A stretch of 64,000 bases of DNA from Onthovicinus sp900555545 (GTDB lineage Bacteria > Bacillota > Clostridia > Oscillospirales > Acutalibacteraceae). The notes beneath the pieces are model-generated. The model did not search any database. It was not told where the DNA came from and was given only the letters and a program-made list of their open reading frames with translations. Every line of letters starts with the position of its first letter. The first letter of the stretch is position 1. The DNA lies in NCBI GenBank assembly GCA_949296915.1, contig CASFPX010000001.1, positions 248,001-312,000 on the forward strand, written 5' to 3'. A program made the translations under genes and the position numbers. Positions 16,372 through 24,729 of this stretch are shown one piece after another.

Positions 16372-16836
16372 TCAATTGAGTATACCATTATATGTAGCGT
16401 TCAGGCGTTTGGACACATAGTCCGGCCACGCCTCGTTGATGCAGGCGGTACAAAATTCCCGCCGCTCCTCAAGCATCCTTGTCCGTCCGGTGGATCCGGC
16501 TGCCTGATAGCAGGCGCGATAGGCCGCCCGAAGTGCCTGGAGCTGTTCTGCCTGAGTCAGCCCCTCGAACCATCCGGTGTAAAAGATATGTGCGTTCTCC
16601 TCAATAAATGCGTCGCCATAGTCCTGAAAACAGGCGTCACAGTAGGCCATCCCGCAATCCGGGCACAGGGTGAAGGGACCGAATTGCTGGAGTTCCTCCG
16701 GTGTGAAGAACAGGCCGCACAGTTCGCACTGCTCCCGCCTTTCATCGGAAAGGGAAAAGGATGTGTGGTGTGATGGCGGCAGCCCGGAGCGGATCAGGCT
16801 GAGCGTGGGCTGTGGGGTGTTTGGTGTTAAATTCAT
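16372..16836 (-). CDS. Cysteine-rich zinc-ribbon-like protein of the lysis operon
   Basis: A 154-residue protein of no recognised family. It holds CxxC pairs CELC (about 37-40), CPDC (58-61), CDAC (66-69) and CTAC near the C-terminus, which suggests one or two structural zinc sites. The middle is helical (LTQAEQLQALRAAYRACYQAA). It is the first gene of the holin-endolysin operon, with GAGGAGG seven bases before its ATG, and ends 22 bases before the endolysin start. A regulatory or antiholin-like role is possible but unsupported. Confidence 0.7.
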   Translation of the reverse strand: MNLTPNTPQPTLSLIRSGLPPSHHTSFSLSDERREQCELCGLFFTPEELQQFGPFTLCPDCGMAYCDACFQDYGDAFIEENAHIFYTGWFEGLTQAEQLQALRAAYRACYQAAGSTGRTRMLEERREFCTACINEAWPDYVSKRLNATYNGILN

Positions 16837-16917
16837 GATAAATCCTCCTCTGGTGCTGCTTTTGGACGAGCTTTCAAAAAAATTTGATTTGTCCCCCCAA
16901 ACATGGATTTGTTTTTG

Positions 16918-16946
16918 TTGATTTTATTGGATTTACGTGGTACAAT
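16918..16946 (+). promoter_or_regulatory. Promoter of the XRE repressor
   Basis: TTGATT, 17-base spacer, TACAAT. The motif ACGTGGTAC (16935-16943) overlaps the end of the spacer and the -10 box; a near copy (ACGTAGTAC) occurs in the divergent promoter. This suggests autoregulation. Confidence 0.6.
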
Positions 16947-16998
16947 ACTTCTGGAATATGAAGTATATACCGCTACGAAATCCGTTGCTTATATTTTT

Positions 16999-17027
16999 AC
17001 AATACTACAAATAACGTAGTACGTCAA
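16999..17027 (-). promoter_or_regulatory. Divergent promoter of the lysis operon
   Basis: Minus strand: TTGACG, exactly 17 bases, TATTGT. The spacer is almost entirely occupied by an inverted repeat, so repressor binding would exclude RNA polymerase. Confidence 0.6.
17003..17021. promoter_or_regulatory. Candidate XRE operator (TACTAC-N7-GTAGTA)
   Basis: A perfect six-base inverted repeat with a seven-base centre, lying between the -35 and -10 boxes of the lysis promoter. The motif ACGTAGTAC at 17014-17022 recurs as ACGTGGTAC at 16935-16943 in the repressor promoter. Confidence 0.55.
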
Positions 17028-17078
17028 GATCCAGTTGCACGGATTTTTGGGACGGATATGCAGTTTGGGGGAGAGGAC

Positions 17079-17438
17079 ATGTATCAAAATTTTGCCCGCC
17101 TGCTTCGGGAACATAATGTGACGCCGTACCGTGTTCACAAGGAGACCGGCGTGGCGCAAAGCACGCTAAGCGATTGGAAAAATGGGAAATCTGTGCCGAG
17201 TGTGGAGAATTTAAAACGAATTGCCGCCTACTTTGGCGTGACGATTGACTATCTGGCCGACGTGGAGTGGGAAACCGATGTGCGGCGTGAGAACGAAAAG
17301 ATTAAGCTGGATGCCTTTACTTACGCCATGTATGATGAGACGCGCGGCCTGAATGAGGAAAATAAGCGGCGTCTGCTGGATCTGGCCCGCTTTTTTGCCC
17401 AGGAACAGAGGCGGGAGGAGAAAAAGCGCCGGAAGTGA
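17079..17438 (+). CDS. XRE-family repressor divergent to the lysis operon
   Basis: A small Cro/C1-type regulator of 119 residues. The helix-turn-helix is in residues 5-60 (YRVHKETGVAQSTLSDWKNGKSVPSVENLKRIA), followed by FGVTIDYLAD and a charged helical tail for dimerisation. It resembles phage and integrative-element repressors without a peptidase domain. Of two possible ATGs I prefer the one after GGGGGAGAGG; the other (17058) adds seven residues. The divergent layout with holin and endolysin, and the operator motifs, suggest that it represses the lysis genes and itself. Confidence 0.85.
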   Translation: MYQNFARLLREHNVTPYRVHKETGVAQSTLSDWKNGKSVPSVENLKRIAAYFGVTIDYLADVEWETDVRRENEKIKLDAFTYAMYDETRGLNEENKRRLLDLARFFAQEQRREEKKRRK

Positions 17439-17474
17439 GTACGGCTGGGGTGGATGTTGTAAAAGGATGTGACA

Positions 17475-18086
17475 ATGATGAATCAAAAGGAGCGTATGCT
17501 GGCCGGTTTGCCCTATCAGGCGTGGAAAGACGGCCTGGCGGAGGAACGGTTAGCGTGCCGGAAAAAAGTATATCAATTTAACCATCTGGATCCGGAGAAT
17601 CAGGAGGAGGCGGACCACCTGCTCCGCGAGATTTTTGGAAAAACTGGTGAGAATATTGGCGTGGAACCCCCAATCCACTTTGACTATGGGAAAAACACGG
17701 AGGTGGGCGATAATTTTTTCGCCAACTTCAACACAGTGATTTTGGATGTGGCCAAAGTGACGATTGGTAAAAACGTCATGTTTGCGCCGAATGTATCCAT
17801 CTATACGGCGGGCCACCCCGTGCATCCTGACAGCCGCAACTCCGGTTATGAGTATGGGATCCCGGTTACGATTGGGGATAATGTGTGGATGGGCGGCAAT
17901 GCCGTGGTTTTGCCGGGCGTGCATATCGGCAATAACGTCGTCATCGGCGCTGGCAGCGTGGTCACAAAGGATATTCCGGACAACGTCATCGCCGCAGGGA
18001 ATCCGTGCCGCGTGATCCGGGAGATCACGGAGGAGGATCGAAAATTTTACTTTAAAGACCGCGTATTTGACGTGGATGATTATTAA
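17475..18086 (+). CDS. maa: Sugar O-acetyltransferase (maltose acetyltransferase family)
   Basis: Acetyl-CoA-dependent acetyltransferase of the Maa/LacA/NodL group, acting on sugars such as maltose or galactosides. The 203-residue protein has the N-terminal Mac domain (ERMLAGLPYQAWKDGLAEERLACRKKVYQFN) and a left-handed beta-helix of hexapeptide repeats from about residue 70. The catalytic His sits in YTAGHPVHPDSRNSGYEYG, and the end is GAGSVVTKDIPDNVIAAGNPCRVIR. AAAGGA is seven bases before the chosen ATG. It starts 36 bases after the XRE gene and may be read from the same transcript, but no functional link is evident. Confidence 0.93.
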   Translation: MMNQKERMLAGLPYQAWKDGLAEERLACRKKVYQFNHLDPENQEEADHLLREIFGKTGENIGVEPPIHFDYGKNTEVGDNFFANFNTVILDVAKVTIGKNVMFAPNVSIYTAGHPVHPDSRNSGYEYGIPVTIGDNVWMGGNAVVLPGVHIGNNVVIGAGSVVTKDIPDNVIAAGNPCRVIREITEEDRKFYFKDRVFDVDDY

Positions 18087-18094
18087 AAAATTAA

Positions 18095-18133
18095 ACCACA
18101 CCGTTTCCCCAAAAGAGGAGACGGTGTGGTTTT
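18095..18133. terminator. Terminator between maa and the ABC exporter
   Basis: Ten-base stem ACCACACCGT/ACGGTGTGGT with a 16-base loop and TTTT on the plus side. Confidence 0.8.
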
Positions 18134-18213
18134 GTATAAAGGGGGGATTGCAGGCGGAATCATCCCTCGCGATAAAATGCGCTTTTCATTCCGGTGGAAC
18201 GGTATAAGAATTC

Positions 18214-20121
18214 CTATGCACCGATGGCATTGCCGGTGTATAACTGGTAGTACCGGCCCTTCTGGTCGATTAACTGGTCGTGTGTACCGCGTTCGATGAT
18301 GCGTCCGTGTTCAAGCACCATGATGCAGTCGGAGTTGCGGACGGTGGACAGCCGGTGGGCAATCACAAAGGTTGTACGCCCCTGCATCAGGCGGTCCATT
18401 CCCTCCTGCACCAGAGATTCCGTGCGGGTGTCGATGGAGCTGGTCGCCTCATCCAGGATCAGTACTGGGGGATCGGCGACTGCGGCACGGGCAATGGCCA
18501 GTAACTGGCGCTGTCCCTGGCTCAGATTGGCGCCGTCGCCGGTGAGCATGGTCTGGTAGCCATCGGGCAGATGGCGGATGAAACTGTCCGCATTGGCAAG
18601 TTTGGCTGCGGCAATGCAGTCCTCATCCGTCGCATCCAGCCGGCCATAGCGAATGTTATCCATCACCGTGCCGGTGAACAGATGCGTATCCTGTAGGACG
18701 ATCCCCAGGGAACGGCGCAGATCGGATTTTTTGATTTTATTGATATTAATTCCATCGTAGCGGATTTTTCCGTCCGCAATGTCATAAAATCGATTGATCA
18801 AATTGGTGATGGTCGTCTTACCCGCGCCTGTGCTTCCGACAAACGCAATCTTCTGTCCGGGCATGGCGTACAGCTTGATGTTGTGGAGTACGATCTTTTT
18901 ACTGTCATAGCCAAAATCTACATCATCAAAGGTGACGCCGCCCTCCAATTTGGTGTAGGTCACGCTGCCATCTGCGCTGTGCGGATGTTTCCAAGCCCAG
19001 ATACCGGTGCGTTCGGTAGTCTCCGTCAGGGAGCCGTCCGGATTTTCCCGGGCATTGACCAGTTCCACATAGCCGGCATCCTCCTCCGGTTTTTCATCCA
19101 ACATTTTAAAAATTCGCTGGGCTCCGGCCATGGCCATGACGATGCTGTTCACCTGCTGGCTGATCTGGGTAACCGGTTGGGTAAAGCTCTTATTCAGCGA
19201 CAGGAAGGAGACCAGCGTGCCCAGCGTCAGGCCGGAGTAACCGCCCAAGGCCAACAGTGCCCCGACAACGGCGCACAGCACATAGCTGATGTTGCCGATA
19301 TTGGCGTTGACGGGCATGACCACATTGGAGATCTTGTTGGCGTTATTCGCGCTCCGGCGCAGTTGCTGGTTGAGCTCACGGAACTGTTCCACGCTCTTTT
19401 CCTCGTGGCAGAATACCTTGACCACCTTTTGTCCATCCATCATCTCCTCGATATATCCATTTACGGTGCCCAAATCCTTTTGCTGCTGGGCGAAATATTG
19501 GCCGGACTTTCCGCTCAGTTTGGTGGAGACAAAGAGCATGATCCCGACCATGAGCAGCGTCAGAAGGGTCAGCGGAATATCGAGTACAATCATGCTCACC
19601 AAAGTAGTCACAATTGTGATAAATGAGTGGATAACCTGTGGGATGCTCTGGCTGATGAGCTGGCGTAGAGTATCAACATCGTTAGTATATACGGACATGA
19701 TATCCCCGTGTGCATGGGTATCGAAGTATTTGATCGGCAGGGATTCCATGTGGGTAAAGAGCTCAATCCGGAACTTTTTCATGGTGCCCTGGCTGATATT
19801 GACCATGATCCGGTTGTAGCCATAGGCGCACAGGATACCGACCGCATAGGTCGCGGCCAGAGAGATCAAGGCAACCCCAAGCTGGGAGAAATCCGGGGTT
19901 TCCGCCCGCAGCAGTGGCGTGATGTAATCGTCAATCAGTTCCTGCATGAACAGGGTTCCCCGCAGGGTGGCCAATGCGGAACCGATGATACCTACAATGA
20001 CCATAAAAAAGGAAAATTTATAGCTTCGGATCATCTCAAAGAGGATCCGCTTCATAATGTGCACAGTCTCCCGCGTGCTGAGGCGGGGGCCGGAAGGCGT
20101 GTTTTTAGGGATACGGCTCAT
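18214..20121 (-). CDS. ABC exporter half-transporter, catalytic subunit
   Basis: A 635-residue fused membrane/ATPase half-transporter of the MsbA/LmrCD type. Six transmembrane helices occupy about residues 25-330. A 30-residue insertion (GSLTETTERTGIWAWKHP) precedes the nucleotide-binding domain. The NBD has Walker A GSTGAGKTT, Walker B LILDEATSS with the catalytic Glu, and H-loop VIAHRLS. Its signature is LSQGQ instead of LSGGQ, so the site it forms with its partner is asymmetric. AAAGGAGG is nine bases before the ATG, and the preceding gene stops one base before it. It likely exports a drug or lipid as a heterodimer with the next protein. Confidence 0.94.
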   Translation of the reverse strand: MSRIPKNTPSGPRLSTRETVHIMKRILFEMIRSYKFSFFMVIVGIIGSALATLRGTLFMQELIDDYITPLLRAETPDFSQLGVALISLAATYAVGILCAYGYNRIMVNISQGTMKKFRIELFTHMESLPIKYFDTHAHGDIMSVYTNDVDTLRQLISQSIPQVIHSFITIVTTLVSMIVLDIPLTLLTLLMVGIMLFVSTKLSGKSGQYFAQQQKDLGTVNGYIEEMMDGQKVVKVFCHEEKSVEQFRELNQQLRRSANNANKISNVVMPVNANIGNISYVLCAVVGALLALGGYSGLTLGTLVSFLSLNKSFTQPVTQISQQVNSIVMAMAGAQRIFKMLDEKPEEDAGYVELVNARENPDGSLTETTERTGIWAWKHPHSADGSVTYTKLEGGVTFDDVDFGYDSKKIVLHNIKLYAMPGQKIAFVGSTGAGKTTITNLINRFYDIADGKIRYDGININKIKKSDLRRSLGIVLQDTHLFTGTVMDNIRYGRLDATDEDCIAAAKLANADSFIRHLPDGYQTMLTGDGANLSQGQRQLLAIARAAVADPPVLILDEATSSIDTRTESLVQEGMDRLMQGRTTFVIAHRLSTVRNSDCIMVLEHGRIIERGTHDQLIDQKGRYYQLYTGNAIGA

Positions 20122-20122
20122 A

Positions 20123-21892
20123 TCAGTGAACCTCCTTTTCGGACTGAGCGGGTGCGGGCTGATCAAAGTCGCCGCCGCCCTTCATCTGGGTGTCATAGAT
20201 CTCACGGTAAATCTTGTTGCTCTTCAGCAGCTCTTCATGTGTGCCCAGGCCGTTGATCCGGCCTCCGTCCAGGACCAGAATGCGGTCCGCGTCCTGTACG
20301 CTGGAGATGCGCTGGGCGATGATCAATTTTGTCGTTCCTGGGATGCTGGTGGCAAAGGCCTGGCGGATTTGGGCGTCTGTCGCCGTATCGACGGCGCTGG
20401 TGGAATCGTCCAAAATCAGGACCTTGGGTTTTTTCAGCAGGGCGCGGGCGATGCACAGGCGCTGCTTTTGACCGCCCGATACATTGGTGCCGCCCTGTTC
20501 GATCCAGGTGTTATATCCGTCGGGGAAGCCCTCGATAAATTCGTCGGCGCAGGCCTGACGGCATGCCTCAATGCATTCCTCCTCCGTGGCGTGTTCGTTG
20601 CCCCAGCGCAGGTTATCCAGAATGGTGCCGGAGAAGAGCACGTTCTTTTGCAGCACGACGGATACCTGGTTGCGCAGGGCCTCCATATCGTAATCGCGCA
20701 CGTCATGCCCGCCTACGCGGACGGCGCCTTTGTCCACATCGTACAGGCGGCTGATCAGGTTGACCAGGCTGGATTTACCGCATCCCGTACCGCCGATGAT
20801 GCCAATAGTCTCGCCGGATCTGATATGCAGGTCGATGTCGTGCAGCGTCTCCTCCCCGCTGCCGTGCTTGTAGGAAAAACTGACGTGGTCAAAGTCGATG
20901 GAGCCATCCGGGATCTGTGTGAGGGGATGTTCCGGATTTTTCAGGTCCGGCTGCTCCTGGAGCACTTCCGCAATCCGGCGGCCGCTGGCGGCGCTCATGG
21001 TGATCATTACAAACACCATAGACAGCATCATCAGGGACATCATCATGCTCATCACGTAGCTGAACATGGAGGTCAATTCGCCGGTTGTCAGGCTCCCACC
21101 CACGATGAATCGGGCGCCAAACCAGGAGAGGGTAATGATGCACCCGTAGATGATCAACATCATGACCGGGTTGTTCAGGGCGAGGATGCCCTCTGCCTTG
21201 ACAAACAGCCGGTACAGGTTTTCGGCCGCCCGGGTGAATTTTTGGTCCTCGTGTTCCTCCCGTACAAAGGCCTTGACCACGCGGATGGCGGAGACATTCT
21301 CTTGCACGCTTGCATTCAGATCGTCGTATTTGCGGAATACCTGCGAGAAAATTTTGGTTGTCTTACTCATGATCAGAATCAGGATGGCTGCCAATACCAC
21401 TACGGCGGCCAGGAAAACCAGACTCAGTTTGACGTTGATGAAAAAGCACATGAACATACTGCACAGGAACATCAGCGGAGCCCGTACGGCGATGCGCAGG
21501 ATCATCTGATAGGCGTTTTGCAGGTTGGTGACATCCGTCGTCATCCGTGTGACCAGTCCAGCGGTACTGTATTTGTCAATATTGGAAAAGGAAAACCGCT
21601 GAATATTTTCATACATCCCCTGGCGCAGGTTGCAGGCAAATCCGGAAGAGGCAGATGCGGCGTACTTGCCGGCTAAAAATCCGAACAGCAGGCTTAAAAA
21701 TGCCAGCGCGATCATGATTCCGCCGTAAAAATAGATCTGATGGATGTCTCCCGCCTCGATCCCTTTGTCGATAATGGCGGCGGTGACAAAGGGAATCAGG
21801 ATTTCCATTAAGACCTCCATCGCGGTAAAAAAGGGCGTCAGAAAGGAATCCTTCTTATACTCTTTCACTTGATGAAGCAATGTTTTGATCAA
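20123..21892 (-). CDS. ABC exporter half-transporter, degenerate-site subunit
   Basis: A 589-residue partner with six transmembrane helices (about 15-300). Its NBD has Walker A GGTGCGKSS and an orthodox signature VSGGQ, but Walker B ends in DD (LILDDSTSA) and the H-loop His is replaced by Gln (IIAQRIS). These are the marks of the inactive site in heterodimeric exporters such as LmrCD or TM287/288. The start is TTG with AGGAGG eight bases upstream, inside the last 38 bases of the marR gene, so translation is probably coupled. Regulation by the adjacent MarR protein is expected. Confidence 0.94.
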   Translation of the reverse strand: MIKTLLHQVKEYKKDSFLTPFFTAMEVLMEILIPFVTAAIIDKGIEAGDIHQIYFYGGIMIALAFLSLLFGFLAGKYAASASSGFACNLRQGMYENIQRFSFSNIDKYSTAGLVTRMTTDVTNLQNAYQMILRIAVRAPLMFLCSMFMCFFINVKLSLVFLAAVVVLAAILILIMSKTTKIFSQVFRKYDDLNASVQENVSAIRVVKAFVREEHEDQKFTRAAENLYRLFVKAEGILALNNPVMMLIIYGCIITLSWFGARFIVGGSLTTGELTSMFSYVMSMMMSLMMLSMVFVMITMSAASGRRIAEVLQEQPDLKNPEHPLTQIPDGSIDFDHVSFSYKHGSGEETLHDIDLHIRSGETIGIIGGTGCGKSSLVNLISRLYDVDKGAVRVGGHDVRDYDMEALRNQVSVVLQKNVLFSGTILDNLRWGNEHATEEECIEACRQACADEFIEGFPDGYNTWIEQGGTNVSGGQKQRLCIARALLKKPKVLILDDSTSAVDTATDAQIRQAFATSIPGTTKLIIAQRISSVQDADRILVLDGGRINGLGTHEELLKSNKIYREIYDTQMKGGGDFDQPAPAQSEKEVH

Positions 21893-22343
21893 GATTCATT
21901 CCTCCTAATCGGTTGTTTTGTCCCATGTTGGCAATTAGTTTTTCCAGGATTTGTTTGAGGAAGGCGACCTCCTGGGCAGAAATCCCGCGGCACAGGCTTT
22001 CCTGGCGCGCATGCAGAGCCATTTTGATCTGTTCGCGTATGCCGTAGGCTTTGGCGGTCAGCAGGATGCGCTTTTTTCGCTCGTCCTGCGGCAGCGTTTC
22101 GATCTGCAGGTAACCTTTCTTTTTCAGGCTCTTTAAAAGGGCGGAAACCGTTGGCTTTGAGATCCCAAAGATCAGGTGCAAATCCGTCGCACAGAGATCT
22201 AAATTTTCATGCCCCAGGAAATAGCCCAGCAGATGGTTTTCCGCCGGTGTCAGATCACCGATTCGCAATAGTTCCCGGTCGTACCGGGTCAGCGCGAGTC
22301 CGGTCTCCTTTAAAAGCCAGATGATGTCCCGGTCATCGTCCAT
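21855..22343 (-). CDS. MarR-family repressor
   Basis: A 162-residue winged-helix regulator (about residues 30-125). The recognition region is CATDLHLIFGISKPTVSALLKSLKKKGYL, and the wing (PQDERKKRILLTAKAYG) matches the family's DxRxK motif. It is the first gene of the operon with the ABC exporter, overlapping it by 38 bases. MarR proteins of this layout usually repress their own operon and release DNA when bound by an amphipathic drug-like ligand. AAGGAGG is about 13 bases before the ATG, a long spacing. Candidate operators lie just upstream. Confidence 0.92.
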   Translation of the reverse strand: MDDDRDIIWLLKETGLALTRYDRELLRIGDLTPAENHLLGYFLGHENLDLCATDLHLIFGISKPTVSALLKSLKKKGYLQIETLPQDERKKRILLTAKAYGIREQIKMALHARQESLCRGISAQEVAFLKQILEKLIANMGQNNRLGGMNLDQNIASSSERV

Positions 22344-22361
22344 TTTTTTATGGATGCCTCC

Positions 22362-22379
22362 TTATCTGTTCACAGATAA
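22362..22379. promoter_or_regulatory. Candidate MarR operator (TTATCTG-TTCA-CAGATAA)
   Basis: A perfect seven-base inverted repeat with a four-base centre between the marR start and its probable promoter. A direct repeat TAAACTATT occurs at 22377-22385 and 22408-22416, overlapping one arm. Confidence 0.5.
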
Positions 22380-22503
22380 ACTATTCGGAACCGATCAATT
22401 CGGTCTGTAAACTATTTTACTCGGATTTGCTTGAATGTGAATTCAAAAAATGCTATTATTAATAAACAAAAATTATTAATTAGGCTTGAATGGGGAATGC
22501 GCT

Positions 22504-23394
22504 ATGAACATATTCCAGTTAAATTGTTTTTTAACAGTGGCGGAAACACTGAACTTTGCGCGCGCCGCCGAGCGTTTAAACATCACACAGCCAGCCGTCA
22601 CCCACCAGATCCGATCGCTGGAGTCTGAACTGAATGTAAAGCTTTTCCGCCGGTCGACGCGGAGCGTGGAACTGACACATGCGGGCATTATTTTTCTGGA
22701 CGATGCACAAAAAATGGTGGGGATTGCCGTCCGTGCTCAAAAGCGGTTTGCCGATCCTGCCAAGCAGGAGATCCAGCCCTTTTCGATTGGATTCCAGAGC
22801 TACACACAGCTGCTCTATTTCCCGGATATCTGGCGGGCAATGCGCCGGATTTACCCCAATCTGCACCCCGGGATCCGTGTTGCTCCAGTGCAGCACCTCC
22901 AGCACCTGTTGGAGGAGGAGACGATCGAGGCGTTTATCAGTTTTCGGGAGCCGGAGCTTCAAAAAAAATCCATCCATTACCGCGAGATCGCATGCAGCCA
23001 GGTGGATTGCATCTGTGATTCGAAAAATCCGTTGGCGCGCTGTGATAGCGTGAGTTCCGACCAACTGCGTGAGGAAAAGCTGGTGCTGAGCAGCCCCTTG
23101 CAGACGCCGGTCAGCCTGGTACAGCTTCAGCGGGAACTGATCGGGGACCGCTCGCCGGCGGAGCTCTACTTTTGCGATACCCCTGAGGAGATCCTGACCC
23201 TTGTCCGTTCGGGATTTGGAGTATCGCCCTTCCCTGCGCTTTTTCTTCCACAGGACCCGTGTATCGCACGGATTCCCATGCCGGAGGTGCCGGCGCTCTC
23301 ATTTGGCGTCTATTACAAGACAACACAGGGGAATGAACCGCTTCGCCGTTTTATCCAATTCCTCCATAGGGGTGTATCGCCTGTGGAAACATAA
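22504..23394 (+). CDS. LysR-family transcriptional regulator
   Basis: A 296-residue regulator with the usual LysR N-terminal helix-turn-helix (residues 1-62; FLTVAETLNFARAAERLNITQPAVTHQIRSLESELNVKLFRR) and a periplasmic-binding-like effector domain (about 90-290). The ATG follows GGGGAATGCGCT; a TTG six codons earlier lacks a site. It diverges from the marR operon and converges on the amidohydrolase gene, so either could be its target. The ligand is not predictable. Confidence 0.92.
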   Translation: MNIFQLNCFLTVAETLNFARAAERLNITQPAVTHQIRSLESELNVKLFRRSTRSVELTHAGIIFLDDAQKMVGIAVRAQKRFADPAKQEIQPFSIGFQSYTQLLYFPDIWRAMRRIYPNLHPGIRVAPVQHLQHLLEEETIEAFISFREPELQKKSIHYREIACSQVDCICDSKNPLARCDSVSSDQLREEKLVLSSPLQTPVSLVQLQRELIGDRSPAELYFCDTPEEILTLVRSGFGVSPFPALFLPQDPCIARIPMPEVPALSFGVYYKTTQGNEPLRRFIQFLHRGVSPVET

Positions 23395-23437
23395 AAAAAT
23401 CCGGTACAGCCCACGTAAGACTGTACCGGATTTTTTG
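23393..23437. terminator. Bidirectional terminator, LysR / amidohydrolase
   Basis: A near-perfect 17-base stem (core ATCCGGTACAG/CTGTACCGGAT) bounded by A and T runs, so it serves both convergent genes. Confidence 0.9.
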
Positions 23438-23442
23438 TAGTG

Positions 23443-24729
23443 TTAAAGCTTTGCAATCATCTGCTCCAGTTCAGCTTCCAGTTTTTCACTGCGCTGGGGC
23501 ACCGGATTGCGGATGATCCCGCCGCGGCAGGCCACCATGGTCAGGTGTTCAAGTGCTCGAAGATTTTCCACAGGATTTTCACGCATGACAATATAGTCTG
23601 CACTCTTTCCAGGTTCGATACTACCCGTCAGCCGCTCCTTGCCGATGATCTCCGCGTTGCCGAGTGTAGCTGTGCGCAGGGCAACGGCGTTGGAGACTTC
23701 CAGGAATTTGGCAAAGTAGTAGACTTCTTTGCACATGTTGTACTGTGTGGTAAAGGGGCAGGAGGCATCCGTCCCCATCCCGACGTGAGCTCCGGCAGCC
23801 AGACACTGTTTGCCGCTCGCAATCATGCCCTGCAGCACGACGTCGGAGTTGTAGACGCACAGCTCATTGAGCTTGGTCAGTTCAGGCGGCAGCTTGGCCA
23901 ACACCAGCGCGGGTGAGAAGGTCATAATTACGGCGCCGCCGCGTGCCTTAAAGGCTTCCAGGTCCTCCGGATCAAAGGGGGCGCTGTGCTCGATCGTATC
24001 GACCCCGGCCTGCGCCGCGACAGCTACGCCCGAGGCGCTCTCCGTGTGCGAGGCCACCATCTTGCCCAGGCGGTGCGCCTCATCACAGACGGCCTTTGTC
24101 TGCTCCAGATTCATTTTGAGTTCGCCGGGTTCGCCCTTTTTCTTGGCGTCCATCACGCCGCCGGTCACACAGATTTTGATCAGATCCACTCCGGCCTCCA
24201 CGTTTTCGCGCACCAAACGGCGCAGGTCGTCCGGCTGGGTGGCCGTCACGGCAAAGGTGCCGTCCCCGTGGCCGGTCGGCACTGTGATCGCTGGGCCGGA
24301 GACCCACAGGCGTGGACCGATCACCTTCCCGTGGCGGATCTTGTCGCGCAGGCGGATATCAGAGTGCATGAAATCTCCCACCGCCCGCACGGAGGTGGTG
24401 CCGCCGAGCAGCTCGTTGCGCGCGTTTTGAGCGACGAGCTGATCCAAAACCTTGGCGCCAACTGCGGTGTGAGCCAGCTTGAGCACCAGCTTTTGCGCGC
24501 TGCCACCGGCGAGGATTTTGCTGGGCGTCCCGGTCCCGAAGAGGTGAGCGTGCAGATTGATGAGCCCGGGCATGATATATTGGCCCTCCAGATCGAAGAT
24601 TTTGCCCTCTGCAGGCACATCCGGCCCAATTTTGGTAAAACGCCCATTTTCCACTTGGATCGAGCATTCCTTGACGGTGCATTGATCGGTTACATCGACC
24701 AGCTTGCAGTGTGTTAAGGTGTATTTCAT
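23443..24729 (-). CDS. Metal-dependent amidohydrolase (imidazolonepropionase/prolidase-like)
   Basis: A 428-residue amidohydrolase-superfamily enzyme. It has an N-terminal beta-sandwich leading to the HxH metal motif in LINLHAHLFG, then a TIM barrel with GGTTSVR, the probable bridging Lys in DLIKICVTGG, metal His in VASHTES and IEHSAPF, and the catalytic Asp in GMGTDASCPF. GSIEPGKSADYIV closes the sandwich. Related proteins hydrolyse Xaa-Pro or Xaa-Arg dipeptides or cyclic amides, so substrate is uncertain. ATG chosen with AGGGGG eight bases upstream rather than a TTG two codons earlier. Confidence 0.88.
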   Translation of the reverse strand: MKYTLTHCKLVDVTDQCTVKECSIQVENGRFTKIGPDVPAEGKIFDLEGQYIMPGLINLHAHLFGTGTPSKILAGGSAQKLVLKLAHTAVGAKVLDQLVAQNARNELLGGTTSVRAVGDFMHSDIRLRDKIRHGKVIGPRLWVSGPAITVPTGHGDGTFAVTATQPDDLRRLVRENVEAGVDLIKICVTGGVMDAKKKGEPGELKMNLEQTKAVCDEAHRLGKMVASHTESASGVAVAAQAGVDTIEHSAPFDPEDLEAFKARGGAVIMTFSPALVLAKLPPELTKLNELCVYNSDVVLQGMIASGKQCLAAGAHVGMGTDASCPFTTQYNMCKEVYYFAKFLEVSNAVALRTATLGNAEIIGKERLTGSIEPGKSADYIVMRENPVENLRALEHLTMVACRGGIIRNPVPQRSEKLEAELEQMIAKL

